Positions 50,987 to 60,817 of a stretch of DNA of 64,000 bases are shown piece by piece. The stretch covers positions 14,820,501 to 14,884,500 of the forward strand of contig OY987226.1 in assembly GCA_963920705.1 (NCBI GenBank), in the 5' to 3' direction. This DNA comes from Odiellus spinosus (lineage: Eukaryota > Arthropoda > Arachnida > Opiliones > Phalangiidae). A program made the position numbers and the translations under genes. The notes beneath the pieces were generated by a model that had not been told where the DNA came from, made no database searches, and saw nothing but the letters and a program-made list of their open reading frames with translations. How positions within the stretch are numbered: position 1 is the stretch's first letter; each line of letters starts with the position of its first letter.

Positions 50987-53979
50987 TTATTTAGGCTTAG
51001 ATTTTGTAATTGGGGTAGAACCCTTTACCAAATCTGCGCGAGATCGCTTCCTTTGTTCCGAAACTTCTTTACGTTTTCTCTTTTTTTGTCCCTTTACTTC
51101 ATCTTGCCTCTTCTTTTCCTCAATCGCCTCTGTAATATAATTCGGTTCGCGTATTTCCATATTACGTGGAACGCGGGGGTCAATTATTTCAGGGAGCAAA
51201 CAGTGAAAGTAAAACCGTTCCAGAAACGGAAGCATTTTTTCAATCCAAAACATTCTGTCCCGATGTATTCGTTGATACTCGATGCCCTTCGGACTCCAAA
51301 CTATAAAATCACAAAAGTTTTTTTGCGCGATGTTGAGCTGCCCCTGTACTTGATAATAATACTTGTCGGTGTTTTTGAGAAAGAGGCTATTGTTTTTTTT
51401 TGTGCAGTAAAAATTTTTCACTCGTTCCGTTGCTTCTAAAGGGGTCATACTCTCTATACTCTTCGGGCATTTAACTTCAATCAAGCCATCTTCGTCAATT
51501 AGACCGTCAGGGGAAGCTGCGAGATAAAAGTGTTCCAGGCTGACAAATATACCGCATTTTCGAACTTTGGTTCCTGTTTTCTTTTCGTAATCCGCGATTG
51601 CGACCTCTTCATTGGTTTTTCCGTATTGCATCGCCGGAGTATTCACGGGAGGGGTGTAAATCAGTCGCTTGACCAAAGTCCTGCAGCCCGTGGTTTTCTT
51701 GCGTTTGCAAATTTCGCCAAAGTTAGAAGCGGTCAGGCGATTTCTTCTTTCTCGCATCCATCGGTCATTCGACGCTTGGCCGCGAGTCTCTTTTTCGATC
51801 TCGACTTGAATTTCATTACTTACTGTCAGATTTTGGATAGTATCAGATTTTCGGGTTTCGTACTCTTCCAAATTCATGTCTGGCTGTTGGCAACTGGATC
51901 CGTAGTCGGCTTCACCAGCTATTAGCTCCCTGGAAATGTTTTTTTTTATTGTAGGCCTATTTTCGCCGCTTTTGTCCTTCTCAGCAAATTTCCTCCAGCT
52001 TGCTAATTCCTTTTGTTTCTTAGCGATGTGCTTCTTCAGAAACTTATTTGGACTTATTGTAGTAATCTTTTTCCATGTTCGGTGGTACCACGATCTTCCT
52101 AAATGCTGGCAAAGACCCGCCGCGTAACATCTTCTCTGGAAAGAAGCTTTCTTTCCACGATTTATTTGTTTTCCACCGGTGAATTTGGCCACGAGAGACA
52201 TATAATTTTCTGCCGCGTTACTGGTATCATTTTTTATCAAGCGGTGAGCTTTCGCGGATAAATTATTTATAGCGGACATAATTTTGATAAATAAATCTCT
52301 GGGAATGGTGTGACTTTTGTCTATTCCCTGTATTTTTTTGCAAAAATACGTCCTACAATGCGTATGATTTCCAAAAACATGTTTTGGAATGTTTTTCAAA
52401 TCTGTGATTAAGTCTTGCACAGTGCCTTTGTTTTTAGCGGCGTGATATATGGCACCTTTGGCCCCTTTGGTCATTTGCCTTATTCGACCGGGATTCAAAA
52501 CTCTTTTATATTCGGCAGATGTCGCAGAATGCTTGTATAACTGTTTAGTTAGGTTTTTCACGGCGTGATTCGTGCATTCAATTTTAGAAACTTGAGGTCC
52601 ATAGGAAACGCTTTCCAAAATCTTCTTGTAAACGGAGGAATCACCGTCTCCAATAAACTCTCGGTATTGAATCCCATGCATGGCTTCACTATGTTTGAAA
52701 CCATCTACTAGAATGTCAGCTTCCATACTCGCGGACGGCCCGTTCCAGTTCTTGAAGCATTTGTGACTTTTTGGATCCTGATCCCTCCTCTCGTGAAAAT
52801 CGCACATGGCGCAATATTTATTTCTAACTCCGATGTAGAGAATCTTCTTTGATCTTTTCCCGATGATAATAGCCACCCCCGAGTTAGCCGAATACCGGTG
52901 ACCATGACTTCTGTGGGACCATCCACCATCAATTATCACCGTTATAAACGGAACACCCTGGTGGACATCTCCAGCCTCTTCCGCCATTCGTTTCTCCTCT
53001 TTTCCTGCTGAAATCATCTCTTCGTATAAAATGCTTTCCCATTTCTGTAATAATTAGTTTTATATTGTTTATGGAGTTTACACGAAATTTATTTCACTAT
53101 AACTTCATTTTTTAAGATATCTCGAGTTATATTGATACAAAGTGATAAATTTTGGAAATCATTAATTACCTCTCCGAGTTTTTCTTCCGATTTGCTGAAT
53201 GTTTTTTTGGACATTACAGGAACACCGATGACAGAAAAAAGTTCATCTAAATTGGCGTAACCACCCCCGATGCTCACTGTACCCCATACTGCAGCATCGT
53301 TAATTGTTAACTTTTTAGTAGAATCTTGTTTCAGCGGAACGGGGTCGGTAGTGATGACCCGAGTTTGGTAACAATAGGGACATTCGAAAGTAAGGTTTGA
53401 ATAAAAACCTTGGATTTTTTCATGGCTAAGTTTAAATGAGCCGCTTGTATTTCTTGGGCAATTGTGACGCTCCAAACTCCGTACTTGATTGACAAAGTGT
53501 CTAATATCCACCACCCTTCTTCCTTCAAGTTTTTGTACATTAGCGTCTTGGTTCGGATGTGGAGGTCCAAATTCTACTTCTAAATCGGGTAGGTTCTCAT
53601 TAATCGAGAATCCAGCCTCTATAATAGAAAAATCAGCATCGTTGAGCGGTGGTGGTACTGATTCATTAGCTCTTTCTTCCTTCTCACAGGTATTAGTGCT
53701 AATTTTTGAAGCCGAATGTTTTCTTAGAGGGGTAGAAGTTGGATGACTTTCTTGAAATGATAAGAATCCGGAGTCTGATTGCGCAACATCATCAACTGAT
53801 ATAGGAATATCCGAAGCTCCTACTCGCGAAATATCAATTGAGTCTTCGACGTATATTGGAGAGGATGAATTTCTTTGTGACGTATTTACAGATGTAACTA
53901 CCGTTTTCACCTGACCATTGCGATACCTCTTTTTACGAGAGCGCACTTTAGAAGGATGTGGTTTGGAAAACCTTCCCAT
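50987..53979 (-). CDS. Mutator-like transposase fused to YqaJ/lambda-type exonuclease, two exons
   Basis: Join of exon 1 (53979-53170) and exon 2 (53044-50987), 955 codons with a strong ATG context (AAAATGG). Residues 1-25 are basic, about 30-150 look disordered, and 150-270 hold a C(x~23)CxxC cluster (C174, C200, C203) and a conserved VWGTVSIGGG block. The DDE core follows: DGGW (D309), CxxC..H and HxC (C348, C351, H354, H364, C366), GDGDSS (D403, D405), CTNH (C427, H430) and SNAAE (E549). From about 699 comes a YqaJ-type PD-(D/E)XK nuclease: RLTASNFGEIC, GKTNEE (E749 or E750), ASPDG (D783), EVK (E793, K795) and YYQVQGQ. Residues 924-939 are a basic, nuclear-localisation-like tail. The transposase part is expected to cut and join DNA. 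The nuclease part would resect 5' ends, as in lambda exonuclease. I assign families from memory of their motifs. Whether it moves itself or has been domesticated is unknown. Confidence 0.88.
53045..53169 (-). other. 125-bp phase-0 intron (GT-AG) in the transposase gene
   Basis: Reading through without splicing adds 26 codons and then a stop. Removing the segment from GTAATT (53169) to TTACAG (53045) joins codon 270 (GAG) to AAA TGG GAA and restores a continuous frame. The join gives LGEKWE, and EEMISAGKEEKR follows in frame, which fits the family pattern as I remember it. ACTAAT shortly before the acceptor is a plausible branch site. The intron is much more AT-rich than the exons. No transcript evidence is available from sequence alone. 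Confidence 0.85.
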
Positions 53980-54003
53980 TTTGTAATATGGTGATTGTAA
54001 TAA

Positions 54004-54014
54004 AGTTATAAACT
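54004..54014 (-). promoter_or_regulatory. Possible TATA box of the transposase gene
   Basis: On the minus strand TTTATAACTT lies about 27-33 bp upstream of the start codon. If used, transcription would begin almost at the ATG, giving a very short leader. The surrounding AT-richness makes a chance match likely. Confidence 0.25.
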
Positions 54015-54105
54015 ATCCAAAAAATTTACCAAACAGAATTTGCGCGTCCGATGTTTTTAGGTCAAAAACTAAAAATAAAGGTTCAGAGGCCAGCTCCCAA
54101 ATTTC

Positions 54106-54106
<1 letters not shown>

Positions 54107-54140
<34 letters not shown>
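54107..54140 (+). repeat. 34-nt poly(A) run
   Basis: A pure A run, 128 bp upstream of the transposase start (poly(T) on the gene's strand). It may be the tail of a plus-strand retroposon or a nucleosome-excluding tract near the promoter. The plus-strand sequence before it (GTTCAGAGGCCAGCTCCC) is not a transcript that I recognise. Confidence 0.9.
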
Positions 54141-54148
<8 letters not shown>

Positions 54149-55369
54149 TATTTAGCTTTGGACGGGGATGGGGGAAATTCCAAGGCGGCAAGTATAGAAA
54201 GTGTTTTGAAATTACTATTAGAAGTAGGCAGGATCACTATGACAGAAACACTATAGCCGAGGGGAAGCAGCTCCAAATCAATTTGTGATGAGACTGATGA
54301 GATATCGATAGGAAGGGCTGGTAGGCTATACTAGTGCTCTCAATTGAAAGTGGTAGTAAGAATACCCGCAGATTGGCATGTCATAAAATGCGGCGACAAC
54401 CAAAGGAGATAAGAGGGAATGGAAATTCAGCATGGGAATCAATGTCACATTAGACTAATGGATGCTAGAGAAAGAGCCTGATTATGCCTATGTTAGTTGT
54501 CGTATGTTAGAGTGACTAAGACTATTTGGCTTCCTGTTAACATTTCTATACTACTGTAGATTTTTTAACTCCTCTGCCCTTTGTTAAAAATTCTGACGAA
54601 TTTCCCATTTGCGTTAAGAGTCAGTTCAACTTGTTGAACGCAATGAGTGAAGTTCAGGGAGGTAGAAAAAACATGGAGTTAGATGATAAGATAATATGAC
54701 CGTTCATATTCGTTTAACCATTGGCTGTTAAAAGTTGAATAAAAAATAGAGGTAAAACTACTAAAATCAATCGATTTTCTACTACTTAAAATTGAGTTTA
54801 TGCGCCATCTATGTTCTTGAAATCATGATAAACCCAAGGGTATTTGAGTCTTAAAGTATTAAAACGTCGACGCTGTACGACGAAAAAAAAAGAGCGATTG
54901 ATATAATAGTCTAGTCAAATAAGGGAAGTTGCCTGTTCCCCATGTCTCTCAGGCATTCCAATTTTCTAGTCTAGCTATAAAAGGTCTTCGTCCGATTTGA
55001 ATATAAACTCCCCTGCGGAGATTTCAGGCCTTAAGAACTGAGGTGGGAAGAAACGTTGGTTGTGCAAAGGAACACTGACATGTATTTGGCGACAAAACAC
55101 ATCCAGAAACAATCTAGTACTTGGATTTCTCTCTCTTCGGGTAATTTAGAAGCTAAACCGAGGAGCATTTTGTCACTCCCATAATTAAGTTTACAGCCTT
55201 ATTAATTATTAGCGTACCTTTTACAATACATTGTGCCTGAAAAGTCAAGTAATTCTAAAATTAAATATTTGATAATTATTTTGAGTTCAAATCAATTCGA
55301 GATTGTCACAATATTTGGTTGTTTAAAATCACTTTACTTTTACAGGGATAACTAGGTTCATGTCACAAT
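54141..55369. other. No gene recognised
   Basis: Somewhat less AT-rich than average but without an open frame of note. GTTCAACTTGTTGAAC at about 54626 is a near-perfect palindrome. CTGCCCTTTGTTAA at 54574-54587 is a weak candidate for a right border of the transposase element if the stem-loop at 50889-50904 were its left border. Confidence 0.45.
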
Positions 55370-55640
55370 TCCCTGACCAATTTTCAAAATCCATAAATTT
55401 TCCCTAATATTTTTGAACCATTTTCACAAATTCCATCAATTTTCCCTAATATTTTGAGCAAATTTCACAAATTTCATCAATTTTCGTTAATAATTTGAAG
55501 CAATTTCACAAATTTCACTAATTTTCGCTAATTTTTTAAACCCAATTTCAAATTCCATAAATTATCCCTAACCTTTTAGACGAGTTTTCAAACTCCCTGA
55601 CTTTTTCAGATTTTCCCTGACCTGTGGCAGCCTAATTTTA
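55370..55640 (+). repeat. ~45-bp minisatellite (TTCACAAATTYCATCAATTTTCCCTAA)
   Basis: Five to six diverged units contain TTCACAAATT, CATCAATTTTCCCTAAT and a short A/T spacer. The array begins with TTCCCTGACCAATTTTC and ends with TTTTCCCTGACCTGTGGCAG. TTCCCTGAC-type fragments at 39067, 43395, 44430 and 44628 belong to the same dispersed repeat. Confidence 0.8.
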
Positions 55641-58477
55641 AATTTGCATTCTAAGCATATATAACTCAAGATAAAGACACTTAAGATTCCAGTACCCAAA
55701 GTATTTTTCTAATAATTTAACATTTTTTATTTTATTTTTTGTAATATTCTTTTGGTGTCACGTTTCCTTTAAAATAAATACGCGAGGCTTTCGCGGGCTG
55801 GCTATCTCCGCGGGAGAACGAGCTTAGTGGGGGTCAAATCCCGTGTCCATCAAGGTGTGAACTCTCGGCATGGGCGCTACCCGCCATTGCCAAATACTCT
55901 TCCTGTTTTTCAAAGCACGAAGCTAGCGTTGGCGAAAGCTATCTAGTTACGAAACCTCGCTTTCTCTACGAGAACCGTTAACAACAAACACCCCCGCTTT
56001 CTCTTCGCTAGCACCTACGCGTAAACGCCCATACGCAATAAAAGAAGATATCCAATAGGAAAGAGGGCGGCCGAGGTTTAGGGAAATATTTTAAAATGTC
56101 GGGACAACTTTTTGGGCCATCAAACTTCGCGTGTCAAAAACTAGAGATAATTTTCTTATTATTTTCTATATCAGCTAAGGGTGGAATTTCCCAAAAATAT
56201 TGAAGTCTCGGAAAATTCTACAAGTTTTAGGCAATTAAGATGGGTGTTTGGTTTAAAAGTTCAGAGTTTACCTGTCAGTGTAATTCCGCTTTGAAATGAG
56301 ATACAGCACGCGTGTTGAGTATTTGGACACCCTAATCTAGTTTCATTTAATTTTCAAATGAATAGTCTTTGGTATATTTTAAATTATATAGAAAAATCTT
56401 AGAAATTCAAAGTTTTGGAAAATACATTTGAAAATATTTTGAGATTAAAATTGATCAACTTTTGTATAAATATAGAGATTACGATGAAAAATCAGTTTTG
56501 CTGGTTTTTAAAATGTCTATGAGTGAGCTTTTAGGAACTTAAAATAATTTTTATTAGAAATTCAAGTTTAGCAATAGATTTACTACGGAATACTAAAAAT
56601 AATCTATTTTATGAATAAATTAAACTTAACATATTATGATAAGGATATTCAAATATCACAATTTCATCTCGAAACAAGCTTTGACGTTAAGCTACCGTAT
56701 CTAACCTATTTTTCAATAACTTAAAAATAAACCAAATAAACTTATTTTAAAATTAATTTAATTAAAAAAAAAAATAAACCTATTTTTTCAATAAACTAAA
56801 AATAAACCAAATAAACTTATTTTTAAATTAATTAAAACTAAACAAATTAACCCTTTTTTCTACCAAATTCATAATAAAAATATAAAAATTAATAAAATAG
56901 CGTTACTCAAATCACAGTCCAGTTAAAATTAGCGCATTAAATGCTTAAATAAATACAAAAAGTGAAGGTTTTCCCCTAAAACAACTATTCTAATTGTTCC
57001 CATGCACCAACCCACTTTCCTCAAGACGAGGATATATCCAATCTAATTTTACTCTATCTCCGAAACCTACGCCATTCGTGGGAAATTAATTATTCGAAGT
57101 AAATTGGGAATGGGTTTAAGTGAAAGGAACCATCAAGCGAGAGGGTGGCGCGTTTACACGACACGCAATCGTAAAAAAATCATTAATTAAAACAATGCCA
57201 GTTTATTTTTTTCTCGTAAAAATCGAGAACAAGCTAGAAACCCCCACTCGTTTAAGAGCGCCAATTTTTAATTGCCAATTCAGGCAGAAATTGCGAATGA
57301 AAAAGAGGGCGATTTCAATGCATAGCAACAATTATTTCATAAATAACATCCCCAAAACTGGTCGGCATGAAAAAGAAAATATACTGTTTATAAAACAGCT
57401 CAGTATAACATTACGTATTAATCCACTAGTTTGTATCACTGCTCGCGATATCATCATATCTAATGTGCGTCTGTCTGTCTGTCGGGAACGTTTATAGCGA
57501 CGTTATCAAAATGAGAAAATTGCCAAAGCACATTTTAAACTTCATGGGGAAATGTAGTATCATTTAACACGAGTATTAATTGTAAACGCGCGAAATTATT
57601 TTTTAACGAAAATATATTTGTATATTTTCTTATCCGAACGTATAACTCGGATAATATTCTAGAATAAGGCCATTTTTCAGATAAAAACAGATACGAGTAT
57701 TCTTTACTATTTTATCTTTGTATAAGTTAACTGAATCGAATCTATTTTTAAGAAAATAGATAATATTTGAATTTAATTTAGTAGATTTATCCAACTAATG
57801 AAAGTTTTAGAAATTCAGAGCACTACTTTTGGAGACCATAACCTTTCAAATTTCTCCCAAGATTATAAAAGTATTAGGCGAGTTGCAGGGGCAATTTCAC
57901 CTCGTATTTTCACCTCTCACCTTATTTAAAAATACAAATAATACTAAGTTGAAAGCTCCAACTGATTTTAAATAGTTTCAAATCCTCACGTAGCGATTTC
58001 GCCCTTTTAAAACTAAAATAATCAAATTAGAAGGAAAAAATTCCACATTTCGACTGTTTAAAAGTTTTAAGCATTGACATGATAGCACAGCAGTCATAAA
58101 TTTTTCTCCTTTATGTCCCTCCCTCGCACTTAGAGATTTGCGTTAGATTTACGAATTAAACTGGTTAAGATAATAGTCGACCTAGATTTTATTCTTATAC
58201 GTTAAAAGCGTGGGTTTTTAAATGTCAGATTTTCGTTAAAATATTTTTGCATTAAGTGTCTAACAAACCCAACCCTTGAAATATTTTGGGTATTAAAATG
58301 GACTAAACGGAGCCTAAGTATCGCTTGGAACATCAAGGGCTTATTTTTATGATATAAGTTAGAATTATAAACTTTAAAGAATAGGATCTTTCCATGTTTT
58401 GTAATTTAAATGACTAATAAATCATCATTTAAAATTTGCATTCTCAAATAAACAAGTTTTTAAGATACCTTTTAATT
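55641..58477. other. No gene recognised; GC-richer patch at 55780-56080
   Basis: The patch at 55780-56080 is clearly richer in G+C and CpG than its surroundings. It contains GGGTCAAATCCC, similar to a tRNA B box, but no tRNA can be folded around it. It could be a SINE fragment or an unrecognised promoter or exon. The 125-codon plus frame at 57120-57497 has no known domain and ends in a GTCTGTCTGTCTGTC run at 57468-57482. A copy of the TTAATCC dispersed motif is at 57404-57425. Confidence 0.4.
56705..56850 (+). repeat. 74-bp tandem duplication, AT-rich
   Basis: CCTATTTTTCAATAA followed by AAAAATAAACCAAATAAACT occurs twice, starting at 56705 and 56779, separated by an A run. Confidence 0.8.
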
Positions 58478-58876
58478 TTAAAGGGACAAATAATAGAATA
58501 TGGAATAAATGCATACTTAATTCATACCGATTCGTAATTTCCACGAAACATTTCAATAAAAATAGGCTTAGCTAGATTCATGGAGATCCTGAATGTCTTT
58601 GCATTGATGTGTCAGCGACCAATAGAATGCTATTGGAACTTTCATGGAGATCTCGCCTTAACGACGGGTCCTCACTCATTGGTCGCTGATCCATCAATGC
58701 GAAGAAATTCAGGATTTACATTAATCCTGATAAGCCTATTTTCTGGGTAAGTTTTAAATTGATTTCTAGTTTAATATTCGTTTGTAAATTGTTTTTCCTG
58801 TTGGATTATTACTATTTAAACGATAAGGAATCGATAAATAAAAATCACTTGTTCTTAGGTTTCATTCTCCCTTTAA
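58478..58876. mobile_element. 399-bp TTAA/AGGGAG foldback element
   Basis: TTAAAGGGAC starts the element and CATTCTCCCTTTAA ends it. AATAGGCTTAGC near 58562 and a GATAAGCCTATT segment near 58729 form inner arms. GCATTGATGTGTCAGCGACC and GGTCGCTGATCCATCAATGC form a nearly perfect further pair. The whole element can therefore fold into one long interrupted hairpin. The right half carries TTTAAACGATAAGGAATCG, as in the copy at 13181-13439. It has no coding capacity. Confidence 0.85.
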
Positions 58877-59950
58877 GATACTTTAGATCATAAATATCTA
58901 AAAAAGAATATATATTATTCGACTGGGCGTAAGTTCCCTTCATCTGATAAAACTATACTAAAAAAATTATATTTATACATATAACCAAACAAACAGATTA
59001 CACCCACCAAAATATTAATTACAGGCCCACCCTATAGTCCCACCCAAAACCTTTTTATTTTATAAAAAAAAAAAAAATGTCCTATTGTTTCACCATACAA
59101 CGCAAGATGGCGCTCGATAATCATAAATCAAGGGATCTTTTTAATTTTTGACATTATGCCAAAGCTGGGAGGCTTTTTTGCTTTAGAAAAAAAAAAAAAC
59201 CTTATAAAAACAGTGAAATTCAATCTAACTCTATACTGCAGTATAACCCAAAAGCAACTCATTTAAATACAATCATATTTTAGCTAACCTTCAACATTAA
59301 ATTATAGTATAAAAATAACCTGGAATATTTCAAAGATGTACCACTTCAATTTTAGACTATACTAGAATTAAAGGCGATTACTACTAATCTTAAATTAAAC
59401 TAGTTTAGTATAGCCTTGAGGCTTAAAACTAAGGTATGTTTTAAACGTGAACTTTTTCCTTTTTTCTCTGTTTTTAGGGTTCCACTAAGTTTATCCAGTA
59501 GAATCGATAGATCGTCCTTGGAAAATAGGGAGGTACGTTATACAAGTCTATGCCGCAACAGACATAATTACAAAAAGCGGGAGCAAAGAGGGGTGAACAA
59601 GTTTTTTTTTTCTCATTTTCCAAATTTGTGGCTTTGAGATTGCGATCCTCATCTTTCCGCTTGAACAAAAGCGGTGTGGTCGAAAAAAAGGGTAGCAGGG
59701 TGGATAAAAAATAATAATAATTTAAAAAAAAAAGAAAAGAAATTTAGTTTAAGCAATTTTAGGGAACAAGGGGATACACCCTTTTACCGAGAACAAGAAG
59801 GGGACCCTGACCGTCCCATAACTACACCAATTAATATTTAAAATTTAAACTAGATCGCTTAAAAAAAATTAAATCAAATTTACTTTTATTTTCTTGAGAT
59901 TAGTTTTCACCATTTATTTATTACGACTGTTAATTTATTCACTAAAATAT
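58877..59950. other. No gene recognised
   Basis: AT-rich sequence with A runs. CAAGATGGCGC at 59102-59112 is a good single match to a YY1 core. The overlapping frames at 59416-59668 are unsupported. Confidence 0.5.
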
Positions 59951-60500
59951 ATGAAAGGAAGAATGAAAATTGACAAGTGATTTTCTATCGGTTTCTTGTT
60001 GATTAAAATATATCTTATTCAGTGGTAAAAAAATCAAACCAATAAAGCTGAAAATCAATCTTTAACCCGGAATGTAGGCTTAGCAAGGGTCAATGGAAAG
60101 TTTGATATTTTCCCGTTTAACAGTCGCCGGCCAACGACCAAAACCGTGCTTGTAAACTTTTTACTGTCGTTCTGGCAGGGTCAGAAATAAAGAGGGTGTG
60201 GCTTGGAAACACGAGCTTAAGGATAGTAAAGTTCTACTAGAAATTAAAATGGGCCCGCTCTGGAAATCAAGCCAGGATTCCAATCAGAGTTTGGGTAACC
60301 TATCTCTTTACTAGCCTTGCACGAGCCCAAGCCTGGGCTATAACTGCAAGTACTCAAGTTTTGAGCCAAAGAGCACAGAGCGACAAACTATCTACACCAA
60401 ATCGGACCTTCGCTTTTGGAAATTTTTGACGAATATCAAACTCTCGATGGATCATTGTTAAGCCTACTTTCTAAATAAGTTAAAATTCTAATTTTACCAC
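59951..60500. mobile_element. AGGGAG-family foldback element, right end lost
   Basis: The left end GAAAGGAAGAATG with GACAAGTGATTTTCTATCG is a diverged family terminus. The inner arms GAATGTAGGCTTAGCAAGGG with AAGTTTGATATT and AATATCAAACTCTCGATGG with TTGTTAAGCCTACTTTC are inverted copies. The right terminal repeat is missing after about 60500, where a different foldback begins. Confidence 0.65.
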
Positions 60501-60535
60501 CAGCAGGGTTGTAGTAACTAAATCCTGACGCTACA

Positions 60536-60640
60536 GATCCAAGTGATCGACTTTCAAACAATTGACAATGGTTTAGTTACATGGTAAAGTTAGGTTAGTC
60601 TGTTAATTCAATTGATTTCCTCCGATCACTTGGACCCAAG
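60536..60640. repeat. Small foldback (TCCAAGTGATCG arms)
   Basis: TCCAAGTGATCG with CAATTGACA at the left and CAATTGATT with CGATCACTTGGA at the right form imperfect inverted arms around about 40 bp. It directly abuts the truncated element at 59951-60500. Confidence 0.55.
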
Positions 60641-60710
60641 ATCTTTCTGCTAATTTCATACTCTTCTAGATTTAATAAAAAACTAATACAAGAATATTGA
60701 GCTAGGTTTA

Positions 60711-60817
60711 GTCTTCTTCAGACGGAGAAAATGTTGACCAATAACTAACGGAGAGCTATAGGTTCTATAAGATATTGCTCCAAGTTCCCTCGTCAGTTGG
60801 CTCCGTCTGATGAAGCT
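60711..60817. repeat. Small foldback (CAGACGGAG arms)
   Basis: GTCTTCTTCAGACGGAG and CTCCGTCTGATGAAGCT are inverted with 13 of 17 positions pairing, around a 73-bp spacer. The sequence just before it (AATACAAGAATATTGAGCTA) recalls the interior of the AGGGAG family. Confidence 0.5.

Noticed and set aside
50930-51439. 169-codon plus-strand frame opposite the 3' part of the transposase gene
   Set aside because: It is the antisense shadow of the nuclease-coding exon, and its composition follows from that strand.
53980-54060. GCGCAAA near the transposase promoter as a possible E2F site, which would fit S-phase expression
   Set aside because: The match does not satisfy the E2F consensus when aligned base by base, so I do not use it as support for cell-cycle control.
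57120-57497. 125-codon plus-strand frame
   Set aside because: Lys/Arg/Ile-rich with no domain, and it runs into a GTCTGT microsatellite and a dispersed repeat motif.
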